From contig NZ_JBMEUF010000001.1 in assembly GCF_048820975.1 (NCBI RefSeq), forward strand, positions 744,001 through 808,000: 64,000 bases of DNA, in the 5' to 3' direction. This DNA comes from Glaciecola sp048820975. GTDB taxonomy: Bacteria > Pseudomonadota > Gammaproteobacteria > Enterobacterales > Alteromonadaceae. Below are positions 36,275-43,813 of the stretch, piece by piece. The first letter of the stretch is position 1. Every line of letters starts with the position of its first letter. Position numbers and translations under genes: made by a program. The notes beneath the pieces are model-generated. The model was not told the DNA's origin, did no database searches, and saw nothing but the letters and a program-made list of their open reading frames with translations.

Positions 36275-37113
36275 CAGTTGAGCTCCAAGTTTGCAAGACG
36301 GTCTGCCATGGTTTGTCCTATACGACTTAGGCTGTTACTTGCGGCTTGAGGTGTTGGTGGTATTTCATCATTCCAATTCTCACCGTTTAACCAAGTGGTT
36401 GGATTTTTCCACTCAGGCTTGAAAGCACCGTCTGATTGTTTTCTCCATTCAATCTGTTTAGCTAATCCGCTCATAATGCGTTTGAATTTCAAATCATCTG
36501 GTTTAATTTTAGTGAATGCAGCTAGTGCTTTTTTCTTATCGGTCTTTTTGGGATAGGTTAACCAAAACTCAGCAAAGCGATTTTTTATTTGCGCCTTGTC
36601 TTGATTGGGCGTTTCCGTCAAATTTTGATTTGCGGTGTTAAGGGGTTCAGGAATCAGGTTAAAGGAATCAGGAATCAGGTTAAAGGAATCAGCACGATTA
36701 CTACTAGAGTCTTTCGTATTTATTCGGGATAAATCGCGATTAATCGTGAGTGTAGTTAAATCAATGACTTGCGCTTTATCTTCGCTAAATACTGATAACT
36801 CTGCGCCTTTGTCCCTTTCATTTTTATGAGGGTTTTGATGTTTAGTGAAATTGCATATATGTAAGCAAATTTTATCATTATCGGCATAGAACCGAATGAA
36901 TCCAGAGCGCTCTAGATTAATCGCGATTTCTTTAATATCACAATTATCATATGGTAGAAGTTTTGCTTTTAACTTCTTTTCTCTCCATTCAACATTTCCG
37001 TTATAGTCAGCAACCGTCCATAAGGCAATAAAGAACAACCGACCTAATGCGCTAATCTCTGCTAGTTCATCATTATCAAAGAATGATGGTTTTATGTTTC
37101 TTGCTCTAGCCAT
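36274..37113 (-). CDS. Replication initiator (lambda O-like) with internal repeats
   Basis: 279 residues: N-terminal winged-helix part (IKPSFFDNDELAEISALGRL, CNFTKHQNPHKNERD) and a C-terminal helical domain (RFAEFWLTYPKKTDKKKALA) typical of phage replication proteins. The middle encodes a repeated DSFNLIP peptide produced by a 21-bp tandem DNA repeat, which may be the origin itself. Confidence 0.85.
   Translation of the reverse strand: MARARNIKPSFFDNDELAEISALGRLFFIALWTVADYNGNVEWREKKLKAKLLPYDNCDIKEIAINLERSGFIRFYADNDKICLHICNFTKHQNPHKNERDKGAELSVFSEDKAQVIDLTTLTINRDLSRINTKDSSSNRADSFNLIPDSFNLIPEPLNTANQNLTETPNQDKAQIKNRFAEFWLTYPKKTDKKKALAAFTKIKPDDLKFKRIMSGLAKQIEWRKQSDGAFKPEWKNPTTWLNGENWNDEIPPTPQAASNSLSRIGQTMADRLANLELN
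36650..36691. repeat. Two 21-bp tandem repeats inside the initiator gene (candidate ori)
   Basis: GGAATCAGGTTAAAGGAATC plus A occurs twice in perfect tandem (36650-36670, 36671-36691), with a partial third copy just before. Iterons inside the initiator gene are the arrangement of lambda ori in gene O. They would be the binding sites of the protein they encode. Confidence 0.65.
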
Positions 37114-37172
37114 TTGACACCACCTTGATTTTAAATCTACTGTATTGCATACTTACCTCTCTATTAATGATT

Positions 37173-37209
37173 AGCCCCTAGCGTTACAGCGCTTTGATGG
37201 GGCTTTTTT
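37173..37209 (+). terminator. Rightward-facing terminator inside the leftward operon
   Basis: AGCCCC, a 20-nt loop, GGGGCT, then six T on the plus strand. No plus-strand gene precedes it, so it would stop antisense transcription, or end a small antisense RNA. On the minus strand it lacks a T-run. Confidence 0.6.
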
Positions 37210-37214
37210 ATTAC

Positions 37215-37439
37215 CTAATATTTACGCTTACGTTTAAACTTTTCATTAAGCTGTTTAGCCAGTGCTTGCGCTTGTTCTCTATATTCAAATAAAGAACCCT
37301 CAATACCATTAATAAACACTGCCCACTTAAACCTGCCTTTCGTTGCCCTGCCTACTTCATACTTCAAAATAAGGTTCCTTTTAAATACTTGCCCCTTTAT
37401 CACCACCGGCGGGGCCACCGGCCATAAGGTCAAAACCAA
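37215..37439 (-). CDS. Small basic prophage early protein
   Basis: Up to 74 residues (WPVAPPVVIKGQVFKRNLIL), with a basic tail KFKRKRKY. The start is uncertain because the first ten codons lie in a CCACCGG-repeat stretch. The segment KGRFKWAVFINGIEG looks like a small beta hairpin fold. Role unknown. The gap 37440-37531 has no other feature. Confidence 0.5.
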   Translation of the reverse strand: MVLTLWPVAPPVVIKGQVFKRNLILKYEVGRATKGRFKWAVFINGIEGSLFEYREQAQALAKQLNEKFKRKRKY

Positions 37440-37531
37440 ACCTGGCTAGAATATTTACCGCTACCTAACCGCTACCCCCGGAAGAAAGGATCAGAGCAAA
37501 ATTAGACGGCCCACATATTCAAAATGCACTA

Positions 37532-37669
37532 CTAAACAAGTAATAATGAAAATGAAATAAGACTGGCTATACCTGCAGCTACTAGTAATTCTTGTTTGCT
37601 AATTCCTACATTCTTTAACCAGGCTAATAATCTGTAATCAGTCCTGCGATTTCCATACGGCTTACTCAT
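37532..37669 (-). CDS. 45-residue membrane protein
   Basis: Reads MSKPYGNRRTDYRLLAWLKN and ends in a hydrophobic helix (AAGIASLISFSLLLV). An AAGGAG lies 6 nt before the ATG, which overlaps the previous stop (ATGA). A predicted single-pass C-tail-anchored peptide of unknown role. Confidence 0.65.
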   Translation of the reverse strand: MSKPYGNRRTDYRLLAWLKNVGISKQELLVAAGIASLISFSLLLV

Positions 37670-37947
37670 TGGGTAACTCCTTGTTGTTGGCTTGTTAAAT
37701 CAGTTAAGTGATATAAATCTAAATCTTTTATTCTCTGTACAGTGTCGTTAATCTCATTAAGGCGCTTAATACTTCTTACTAAATTGGGTTGACGAATGTC
37801 ATATATAAAACAACAGCCCTCTACGTCCATTCCATTTACAAAGTAACGGCATAAAGCATCCTCTGTATTCTGGTTGAACTTACCTAAGCTAAGCAGTAAT
37901 TTGATACGCGCTAAGCTTTCGGTACCTGGGGCCATTGGAATAATCAT
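37666..37947 (-). CDS. KorA/PapB-like DNA-binding regulator candidate
   Basis: 93 residues with LARIKLLLSLGKFNQNTEDAL and DIRQPNLVRSIKRLNEI, the helix-turn-helix layout of the PapB/KorA type (second half resembles a recognition helix). In the early leftward operon, sharing a base with the gene upstream. Confidence 0.55.
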   Translation of the reverse strand: MIIPMAPGTESLARIKLLLSLGKFNQNTEDALCRYFVNGMDVEGCCFIYDIRQPNLVRSIKRLNEINDTVQRIKDLDLYHLTDLTSQQQGVTQ

Positions 37948-38153
37948 TACTCGTTTCCTTGTTTGCTACTTTTGAGTGACTTAAAACTAACTATTTGCGC
38001 TGTTTTAAGTGAATTGATACTTGTAATACTCTGTAAATAAGCCCTTGTGTAAGATTCAATAAAGTCAGCTACAGTCATTCCCCGCGCGGATGCTTCACGA
38101 GAAAAGTAACTCATTTGAGTATCAGAAAATTCAAGCTCTTTGAGTGACTTCAA
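37947..38153 (-). CDS. Small prophage early protein
   Basis: 68 residues (MKSLKELEFSDTQMSYFSRE), mainly helical, with GMTVADFIESYTRAYLQS, which could be a short ribbon-helix-helix-like segment. It starts directly after the RHH gene. Function unknown. Confidence 0.55.
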   Translation of the reverse strand: MKSLKELEFSDTQMSYFSREASARGMTVADFIESYTRAYLQSITSINSLKTAQIVSFKSLKSSKQGNE

Positions 38154-38336
38154 TTACACAACCTTTGAATTAAAATGATCACACTCTTTATTTACTTGGT
38201 TAAGCACCATTTCATATATGAATGCAGCCGTTTGTTTTCTTTTAAGTACAGCTAAAGCGCGTATAGCTTCAATTTCATCTTCGTTAAAACGAACTAATAC
38301 CTTGTTATCTCTTACGTGTTTTCTGTTGTCATACAT
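38154..38336 (-). CDS. Ribbon-helix-helix (Arc-like) protein
   Basis: 60 residues: VLVRFNEDEIEAIRALAVLKRKQTAAF in the middle is a standard RHH (strand then two helices). Second gene of the leftward early operon; a likely transcription regulator. Confidence 0.75.
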   Translation of the reverse strand: MYDNRKHVRDNKVLVRFNEDEIEAIRALAVLKRKQTAAFIYEMVLNQVNKECDHFNSKVV

Positions 38337-38367
38337 AATTAAATATCCTTTTTATAAAATGCTTGGG

Positions 38368-38553
38368 TTAACTAACTTCTTTATATTCTTCTGGTGGGTA
38401 AAGGTCTGGTCTAAGCTCATGGCGGGGGGTTCCTGTTACTTTCTCAAGCTCCAAAACTCTATTAGAGGGTATACCCGCTTTAAACCACTCATAAACAGCT
38501 TGTCGACTAACACCAAAGTGTTTAGCAATTTCAGACTTGTTAATTTTTTTCAT
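38368..38553 (-). CDS. Cro-like HTH protein (YdaS type)
   Basis: 61 residues: KSEIAKHFGVSRQAVYEWFKAG is a clean HTH, followed by PSNRVLELEKVTGTPRHELRPD as in Cro/YdaS proteins. It is the first gene of the leftward lytic operon, divergent from the repressor, and probably competes for the shared operator. Confidence 0.88.
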   Translation of the reverse strand: MKKINKSEIAKHFGVSRQAVYEWFKAGIPSNRVLELEKVTGTPRHELRPDLYPPEEYKEVS

Positions 38554-38584
38554 TTCTCGTCAGACTTTTGTTATACCTGCCTTA

Positions 38585-38613
38585 AATGTAAGCCTAAGCT
38601 TTACATGTGTCAA
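38585..38613 (-). promoter_or_regulatory. Leftward lytic promoter with embedded operator
   Basis: Minus strand: -35 TTGACA (38613-38608), 17-bp spacer, -10 TACATT (38590-38585). The spacer and -10 hold a 19-bp near-palindrome TGTAAAGCTTAGGCTTACA (38605-38587). A repressor bound there would block RNA polymerase. The same operator recurs at 41480-41498. Confidence 0.75.
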
Positions 38614-38640
38614 GCTGAGATTGGTTTTATTTTAAGTGTT

Positions 38641-38661
38641 TGTAAAGCATAATTTGACGCA
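38641..38661 (+). promoter_or_regulatory. Second operator-like half and -10 for the repressor gene
   Basis: TGTAAAG begins at 38641, repeating the operator half-site, and CATAAT at 38648-38653 is a good -10 placed 7 nt before the A of the repressor ATG. No ribosome-binding site precedes that ATG, so a leaderless repressor mRNA is likely. Confidence 0.5.
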
Positions 38662-39179
38662 TGAATAAAACTCAGGCGCAAACTTACGAAGAAAAAGCTA
38701 TTTCAGAATGGCTTAAAGAAGGCTTTTCTAAAAAAGGCAAAGTAAAACTTCACTTGGCTGAAATTTGCGGGGTTTCAAGACAGGCTGTAGGGGATTGGGT
38801 AAAGAGCGGCCAAGTTCATAAGCGGCATTTATTGAAAATATCAGAATACTTAGATTCCCCTATACCTAATAGCGCTTTTGGATTTTCTCATATAATGCCA
38901 ATAAGGGAACCAAGCCCTGAATTTGACACTGAAGATAATGGAATATTTATTGATAGTATCACCCATAAATTAAAATCAAATAAAGATAAGAAACCCCAGG
39001 CAAAAACTATCTTTAATAAGGTATGCGAAGTTAAAAATGAATACCCTTCAATAGATAAAATTAATAATATCAGGGGTGTTGTGGATAATTTGGATCCAGT
39101 TAAAGATAAAGAAATAATTGAAGCATTGCATACCGTTTGCCAGTTAATTAGAAAAAATGTAGATTTAGATAAAACTTAA
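38661..39179 (+). CDS. Prophage repressor (HTH, CI-like)
   Basis: 172 residues. The N-terminal HTH VKLHLAEICGVSRQAVGDWVKSG resembles the divergent Cro-like protein, so both likely read the same operator. The C-terminal ~100 residues are charged and lack a LexA/S24 peptidase motif, so induction is probably not by RecA-stimulated self-cleavage; an antirepressor route (see 41530) would fit. No SD before the ATG. Confidence 0.82.
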   Translation: MNKTQAQTYEEKAISEWLKEGFSKKGKVKLHLAEICGVSRQAVGDWVKSGQVHKRHLLKISEYLDSPIPNSAFGFSHIMPIREPSPEFDTEDNGIFIDSITHKLKSNKDKKPQAKTIFNKVCEVKNEYPSIDKINNIRGVVDNLDPVKDKEIIEALHTVCQLIRKNVDLDKT

Positions 39180-39209
39180 TACCCCTCTAAATTAGATAAA
39201 GGATTAGCT

Positions 39210-39791
39210 ATGAGAAAATATTCAACTGCGGCTTTACTTGCGCTCACTATATTAATGACTGGTTGCGTATCAACCATGAATAAACTAGCTGATATTGGCG
39301 TTGTAAGAGTCACTGAGAGCGCGTTCGATAAATCTACTGAGGTTACCATCTCTAAAACACATAACTTTAGTGGTGATGATTACAATACCCCTAGCACCCA
39401 ATTCTCTGGATACTGGACTGAATCAGATAAAAATCACTTTAAGCTAATCTTAGAAATGCATGGCAGCAGTGGAACTCGGGCTTATACGGATTTTAAAAGA
39501 ATTGATTTTAATTTTGATGGTGACATTAGGTCTTTCAATGTAGGCCCAACCTCGCTAAGTGATGATGGTTATAACTCAGTCGCCGGTACAATCTTTACCC
39601 AAAGCAAAGCTGTAGCCTACTTGCCTATAGAAGTTTTAGATAAAATGATGAATGATCCTGACGTTAGAATTAGGGTTTACACCTCTGATGGTTATGAGGA
39701 TATTATTTACCATGTTGGTAATTCAGGTCTAGCCAGTTATTCAAAAGAAATGTTTAAACCATTCTATGATGAAATAAATAAGTACCGTTAA
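39210..39791 (+). CDS. Prophage-encoded lipoprotein
   Basis: 193 residues with a signal peptide and lipobox LMTGC (Cys19). The mature part is beta-rich and soluble with no known domain. It follows the repressor in the same direction, so it is likely expressed in lysogens, as are surface-modifying or superinfection-exclusion lipoproteins. Confidence 0.7.
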   Translation: MRKYSTAALLALTILMTGCVSTMNKLADIGVVRVTESAFDKSTEVTISKTHNFSGDDYNTPSTQFSGYWTESDKNHFKLILEMHGSSGTRAYTDFKRIDFNFDGDIRSFNVGPTSLSDDGYNSVAGTIFTQSKAVAYLPIEVLDKMMNDPDVRIRVYTSDGYEDIIYHVGNSGLASYSKEMFKPFYDEINKYR

Positions 39792-39861
39792 CCATTTTAC
39801 AGCGAATAAGCGAACATCAACTAAATTTCAAAAACATTTAAAGTTTTAACAAGGAAAGTAA

Positions 39862-40755
39862 ATGAACGGAATTGAATCTATCGACAAAGAAGAAAGTAAA
39901 AAAGAGCAAGCGAAATTTAAAATTTCGTTTATATCATCTGATGAGAGCGACCACGAAATAGATGCGGAAACACTTGGGCGAAGCCTACAAGACTTAACTA
40001 AGTTAGTGAGGAATTCTTTAAAATCGATTCAGGGAGAAGAATCAAGAGCTAAAATTAATGTTGCTGCTCACGAACCAGGGTCTTTTGTTGTCGATTTTAT
40101 TGCTTATCTAGATGCCGGTGGTATCGAAGCCTTGCGAACTGTAGGTATTTTGGCTCCCACTGCCGCAGTAACGGCTCCCAGCTTAATCACCCTTCTCCTT
40201 AGACTAAACAAACGTAAAGTAGAGACTGTTGTAGAGAAAGACAATGGGAAAACTTTTATTATTGCCGATGATCATGAAGAAATAGATGTTACTCCTGAGG
40301 TAGCTAAGCTTGTTGAAAATTACTCAGTAAGAAAAAACCTTGAAGAATTTATATTAAAACCTATGGAAAACCCAATCATAGAGAAGGTCGTTATAAAAGA
40401 TACTAACATCAGAGCGGATGGCGAAAATGAAGAGTTTTTTGCTGAGTTTACGAAAGACAAACGCGCTATGTTTGTGGCGCCACCGAAAAAAGATCTAACT
40501 TTATATTCTGAGAAGGTTCACAGAGAAAATATTGAGTTTACTGTTATCTCATTTGAGAAGGTCACTGGCTGGAGTATCAAACTTGACGATAAGACGATTA
40601 ATGTAAAAATAAATGATAGTGAATTTTGGACTCGGATAGCCTCTAAAAGAGAAGAGTTTAAAAAAGGTCAAATATTTGAAGTGGATTTAAAAACTGTAAT
40701 AAGCAATACTAATGGAAGCGAAGCAACAAAGTATTCCATAGAGAAAGTACATTAA
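39862..40755 (+). CDS. Lysogenic cargo protein of unknown function
   Basis: 297 residues: an acidic N-terminal part (SSDESDHEIDAETLGRSLQD) with NVAAHEPGSFVVDF, a hydrophobic segment about 90-115 (LRTVGILAPTAAVTAPSLITL), and a charged C-terminal beta region. GAAAGTAA precedes the ATG. The two next genes are membrane proteins, suggesting a small membrane-associated set. No family recognised with confidence. Confidence 0.65.
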   Translation: MNGIESIDKEESKKEQAKFKISFISSDESDHEIDAETLGRSLQDLTKLVRNSLKSIQGEESRAKINVAAHEPGSFVVDFIAYLDAGGIEALRTVGILAPTAAVTAPSLITLLLRLNKRKVETVVEKDNGKTFIIADDHEEIDVTPEVAKLVENYSVRKNLEEFILKPMENPIIEKVVIKDTNIRADGENEEFFAEFTKDKRAMFVAPPKKDLTLYSEKVHRENIEFTVISFEKVTGWSIKLDDKTINVKINDSEFWTRIASKREEFKKGQIFEVDLKTVISNTNGSEATKYSIEKVH

Positions 40756-40758
40756 GTA

Positions 40759-41004
40759 ATGTTAGAAAACGACTCACTTATCATTGAAGGCTTAATATGG
40801 ATAAGCATAATTATGTGCTGCCCTTATCTAGCTTTTGTATCTTATCGCCTTAGCATTCCTTTATGGGAGTGGGCTTTTCCAATTAAAGAAGTTGTTTTAA
40901 AATACAGCTACAACGGAAAAACCTTTAAAGCGACTGTTCCCGCAGACTCAAATCTAGCTGATGCCTCCATTGCACTAATGGAAGTTGCGGAGAAACAGAG
41001 TTGA
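40759..41004 (+). CDS. Small membrane protein of the lysogenic module
   Basis: 81 residues: one membrane segment (LIWISIIMCCPYLAFVSYRL) followed by a small domain (LKYSYNGKTFKATVPADSNL). Starts 3 bp after the 297-residue gene and overlaps the next one. Function unknown. Confidence 0.6.
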   Translation: MLENDSLIIEGLIWISIIMCCPYLAFVSYRLSIPLWEWAFPIKEVVLKYSYNGKTFKATVPADSNLADASIALMEVAEKQS

Positions 41005-41375
41005 GTTTCAAAAAAGCATTTAGCAGTAAAGATACAGCATCGGCAGGATTAAGCACTTTAGTCATTGCTGCAATTGGTATTTGGTTACCAGACGACAAGC
41101 TAAAAGACACTCTTATTATATTCTCCCCCTTAGCTATTTACATTGTATTATATATCGGTGAGGTAACCATTTTGAAGCTAGGTATTTCATCCGTAGAGGA
41201 GCGGAAATCTGAAAAAATGAAACAAAAGTTACTTGACGAGTTTTCGGAGAAAATCGAGCGGCTTGAAGAGGGTATTTCAAATACACTCGTTTCAGAAGTA
41301 GATAAGGAAAAAATGAGAAAAGAGCTTGGTAAAACAGTGATTGCTAAAGCCAATGTGAATGTAACCGCAAATTAA
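41001..41375 (+). CDS. Membrane protein with cytosolic coiled coil
   Basis: 124 residues from a TTG start with GGAG 8 nt upstream; the TTG overlaps the previous stop. Two hydrophobic segments (about 14-28, 37-58) are followed by a charged coiled coil (MKQKLLDEFSEKIERLEEGI). Third member of a three-gene set. Holin-like topology is possible but the lysogenic context argues for another role. Confidence 0.6.
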   Translation: MSFKKAFSSKDTASAGLSTLVIAAIGIWLPDDKLKDTLIIFSPLAIYIVLYIGEVTILKLGISSVEERKSEKMKQKLLDEFSEKIERLEEGISNTLVSEVDKEKMRKELGKTVIAKANVNVTAN

Positions 41376-41394
41376 CTGATGTTTTATATTAAAG

Positions 41395-41418
41395 ACCTGC
41401 CATTCGAGCGGGTTTTTT
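41395..41418 (+). terminator. Terminator of the lysogenic operon
   Basis: A CCTGC/GCGGG stem with a 7-nt loop followed by TTTTTT, 20 bp after the last lysogenic gene. It separates the repressor transcript from the next operon. Confidence 0.8.
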
Positions 41419-41448
41419 ATTGCCTACAAAATAAATGTAAAGTTATAG

Positions 41449-41498
41449 TTGACATAAGATAATATTGAGACAATACTAATGTAAAGCTCAGGCTTACA
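41449..41498 (+). promoter_or_regulatory. Rightward lytic promoter with operator
   Basis: -35 TTGACA (41449-41454), 17-bp spacer, -10 AATACT (41472-41477), and immediately downstream TGTAAAGCTCAGGCTTACA (41480-41498), the same palindrome as at 38587-38605 in inverted orientation. A TGTAAAG half-site also lies at about 41436, near the -35. Repression by the prophage repressor is the natural reading. Confidence 0.75.
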
Positions 41499-41529
41499 TA
41501 AATAATCTTAATAACGCTTAGGTCTAATT

Positions 41530-42252
41530 ATGAACAACGTAATTCCATTTAAATTTAATCTTAACGACATTCGTGTCGTCGACACACAAGAAGAACCTTT
41601 ATTTGTTGCTAAAGATGTAGCAGACCTCCTTAAATACACTAACTCACGCAAGGCTGTTTCTGACCATTGCAAGGGGGTAACGAAACGTTACATCCCCACC
41701 TCAAGCGGTGAACAACAAGTGTCTTTAATACCTGAACGTGATGTTTACCGCCTTATCATGCGCTCTAAATTGCCAGAGGCCGAAAAGTTCGAAGAATGGG
41801 TAGTTAGCGAAGTAATACCATCTATTAGAAAGAAAGGCGGCTACCAAGCCCCACGCCCTAACCTTTCACGCCTTGAAATACTCAACATGGCCATTGAAGC
41901 AGAAAAGCAATCCATAGAACTAAAAGAACAACTGGCCATTGCTAAACCTAAAGCTGAGTTCGCTGATGCTGTTATGAATTCTACCAACGCTATTACCGTT
42001 CAAGACTTCGCTAAGCTCATGGGAACAGGTCAAAACAAGATGTTTTTAGCACTTAGAACACATGGCTACCTAATGGCCGGTGGACTGAACCACAATAAAC
42101 CGTATCAAAAGTTTATAGATCAAGGCTTGTTTAGATTGCAAGAAGGTGTATTTAAAAATAACCATGGTGAATCTAACACGTATTTTAAGACCATGATCAC
42201 AGGCAAAGGTCAGCAATACTTTCAACAACACTTATTAGCAAAAATAGCTTAA
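41530..42252 (+). CDS. Phage antirepressor (BRO-N plus KilAC-type C-terminus)
   Basis: 240 residues: BRO-N domain (FVAKDVADLLKYTNSRKAV and ERDVYRLIMRSKLPEAEKFE) and a C-terminal ANT/KilAC-like domain (SNTNAITVQDFAKLMGTGQN, TYFKTMITGKGQQYF). Such proteins bind DNA or inactivate repressors. First gene of the rightward lytic operon, under the shared operator. Confidence 0.88.
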   Translation: MNNVIPFKFNLNDIRVVDTQEEPLFVAKDVADLLKYTNSRKAVSDHCKGVTKRYIPTSSGEQQVSLIPERDVYRLIMRSKLPEAEKFEEWVVSEVIPSIRKKGGYQAPRPNLSRLEILNMAIEAEKQSIELKEQLAIAKPKAEFADAVMNSTNAITVQDFAKLMGTGQNKMFLALRTHGYLMAGGLNHNKPYQKFIDQGLFRLQEGVFKNNHGESNTYFKTMITGKGQQYFQQHLLAKIA

Positions 42253-42262
42253 GGGTTAACCA

Positions 42263-42424
42263 ATGCAAACAACATACTACCAATCCATTACAGCAGCTAC
42301 TTACGCCAAAATAAGCGCACATATCAATGGGCAACGCTTGGTAATGAAATGTTCTCGCAAAGGGTTTTACTTAATTGATATGAATACCGAACTACAAAAT
42401 AGAATAAATGGAGTAAATGCATAA
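42263..42424 (+). CDS. 53-residue prophage protein
   Basis: Reads MQTTYYQSITAATYAKISAH, ending TELQNRINGVNA. Its TAA shares a base with the ssb ATG (TAATG). Small, soluble, unknown. Confidence 0.6.
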   Translation: MQTTYYQSITAATYAKISAHINGQRLVMKCSRKGFYLIDMNTELQNRINGVNA

Positions 42425-42927
42425 TGGCATCGCGTGGAGTAAATAAAGTAATACTGGTTGGTAATCTTGGTAATGATCCAGAGGTGCGCTACCTGCCTAA
42501 TGGTGATGCAGTAGCCAATTTGAGCATTGCCACTAGTGAAAGTTGGAAAGACCAACAAGGACAACCTCAACAGCGCACCGAGTGGCACCGAATAACTATG
42601 TATCGCCGATTAGCTGAAATAGCAGGTGAATGCCTCAAAAAGGGTTCACAAGTTTATTTAGATGGGAAGTTACAAACTAGAAAATGGACTGATCAACAAG
42701 GTAATGACCGTTACACGACTGAAATTATTGCTAATAACATGCAAATGCTAGGGGGTGGAAACCCTGAACGGCCACCGGCACAAAACAACAATAAACATCT
42801 TAAGTCTGATGGTACGCCTAAAACCCCTGCTGAAATGCAATCCAATGAACCTAATATTGATTTTGATGATGACATCCCATTCGCGCCTATTGGCTTGCAG
42901 TATCCAGCTTTACTTAATTGCATGTAA
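42424..42927 (+). CDS. ssb: Phage single-stranded DNA-binding protein
   Basis: 167 residues: OB-fold SRGVNKVILVGNLGNDPEVR and ATSESWKDQQG. The acidic tip DFDDDIPF, normally the extreme C-terminus of SSB, is followed here by 14 more residues (APIGLQYPALLNCM). It coats single strands in phage replication/recombination; next gene is an exonuclease. Confidence 0.94.
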   Translation: MASRGVNKVILVGNLGNDPEVRYLPNGDAVANLSIATSESWKDQQGQPQQRTEWHRITMYRRLAEIAGECLKKGSQVYLDGKLQTRKWTDQQGNDRYTTEIIANNMQMLGGGNPERPPAQNNNKHLKSDGTPKTPAEMQSNEPNIDFDDDIPFAPIGLQYPALLNCM

Positions 42928-42938
42928 GGCTGATTAAT

Positions 42939-43517
42939 ATGTATACCGATTTAATGCTTGACCTTGAAACTGTATCTACCAGAAATAATGCGGCCATTGT
43001 TTCTATTGGCTACCAGTTCTTTAACCCTACTACTGAAGAGTTTGGGCCAAATAAAGAAATAGTCATAGATACCACTTATGCAGTAGAGCCAGAGTTTAAT
43101 CCAGGTTATCACGTTTGCGCCAGAACTATGAATTGGTGGAGTAAACAAGGGGCTGAAGCTAAACGCATATTTGAAGATGTAAATAACGTGTCTATCAGCT
43201 ACGGCCTTGAATTGCTTATTGATGAAATCCTAGATCATAGTGAAGCGAATGATTTGCTCGTATGGGGTAACGGTAGCACGTTTGATATTACCATTTTAAA
43301 AAATGCCTTTTTACTATCCCATGATAGTGAACCACCTTGGCAACATGAAAACGTGCGTGATGTAAGAACGCTTGTGGCTATAGGTCGATTGTTTGGAATA
43401 GATCCTAAAGTAGATATTGAGTTTACAGGGGTTAAACATAACGCTGCAGACGATGCAAAACATCAAGCTGTTTACTGTACTGCAATACATCAATTGCTTT
43501 TAGCTAAAGCAAACTAA
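42939..43517 (+). CDS. 3'-5' exonuclease-like protein (DnaQ/Rv2179c fold)
   Basis: 192 residues from ATG 42939 (AAGG upstream). Contains LMLDLETVSTRNNAAIVSIG (first DxE), WGNGSTFDITIL and HNAADDAKHQAVY, the acidic motifs of DEDD-type exonucleases. Probably acts on nucleic-acid ends in recombination or nucleotide recovery. Confidence 0.88.
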   Translation: MYTDLMLDLETVSTRNNAAIVSIGYQFFNPTTEEFGPNKEIVIDTTYAVEPEFNPGYHVCARTMNWWSKQGAEAKRIFEDVNNVSISYGLELLIDEILDHSEANDLLVWGNGSTFDITILKNAFLLSHDSEPPWQHENVRDVRTLVAIGRLFGIDPKVDIEFTGVKHNAADDAKHQAVYCTAIHQLLLAKAN

Positions 43518-43552
43518 TTAGATTGAATTGATAAACCAAAGGAAGATACACA

Positions 43553-43813
43553 GTGAAGAATACACTTACTGATTTAAATAACCATTTATTCGCGCAGTTA
43601 GAGCGCTTAGGTGATGAAGATTTGAGTCCTGATGATTTAAACGCTGAGATTAATCGCTCTAAAGCTATTCAAGGTATTGCTGCAGTAGCTATTGGTAATG
43701 CAAAGCTCGTCCTCGATGCCGCTGAATTTAAAATGAATCACATTAAAGGTGATTTACCGCCCATGTTAGACGTAAATAAGCCTAAAGCTGTTGCGGGCCC
43801 TAACAATGGCTAA
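43553..43813 (+). CDS. Small prophage early protein
   Basis: 86 residues from GTG 43553 with AAAGGAAG upstream. Acidic helical N-terminus (LNNHLFAQLERLGDEDLSPD) and SKAIQGIAAVAIGNAKLVLD, a pattern seen in short early-operon proteins of proteobacterial prophages. Overlaps the next gene by 8 bp. Confidence 0.65.
   Translation: MKNTLTDLNNHLFAQLERLGDEDLSPDDLNAEINRSKAIQGIAAVAIGNAKLVLDAAEFKMNHIKGDLPPMLDVNKPKAVAGPNNG

Noticed and set aside
36650..36691. CRISPR-like repeat
   Set aside because: Only two head-to-tail copies without spacers; explained as iterons in the initiator gene.
42918..42938. Longer TTG start of the exonuclease
   Set aside because: It begins inside the SSB gene; the ATG at 42939 has an AAGG and fits the fold start.
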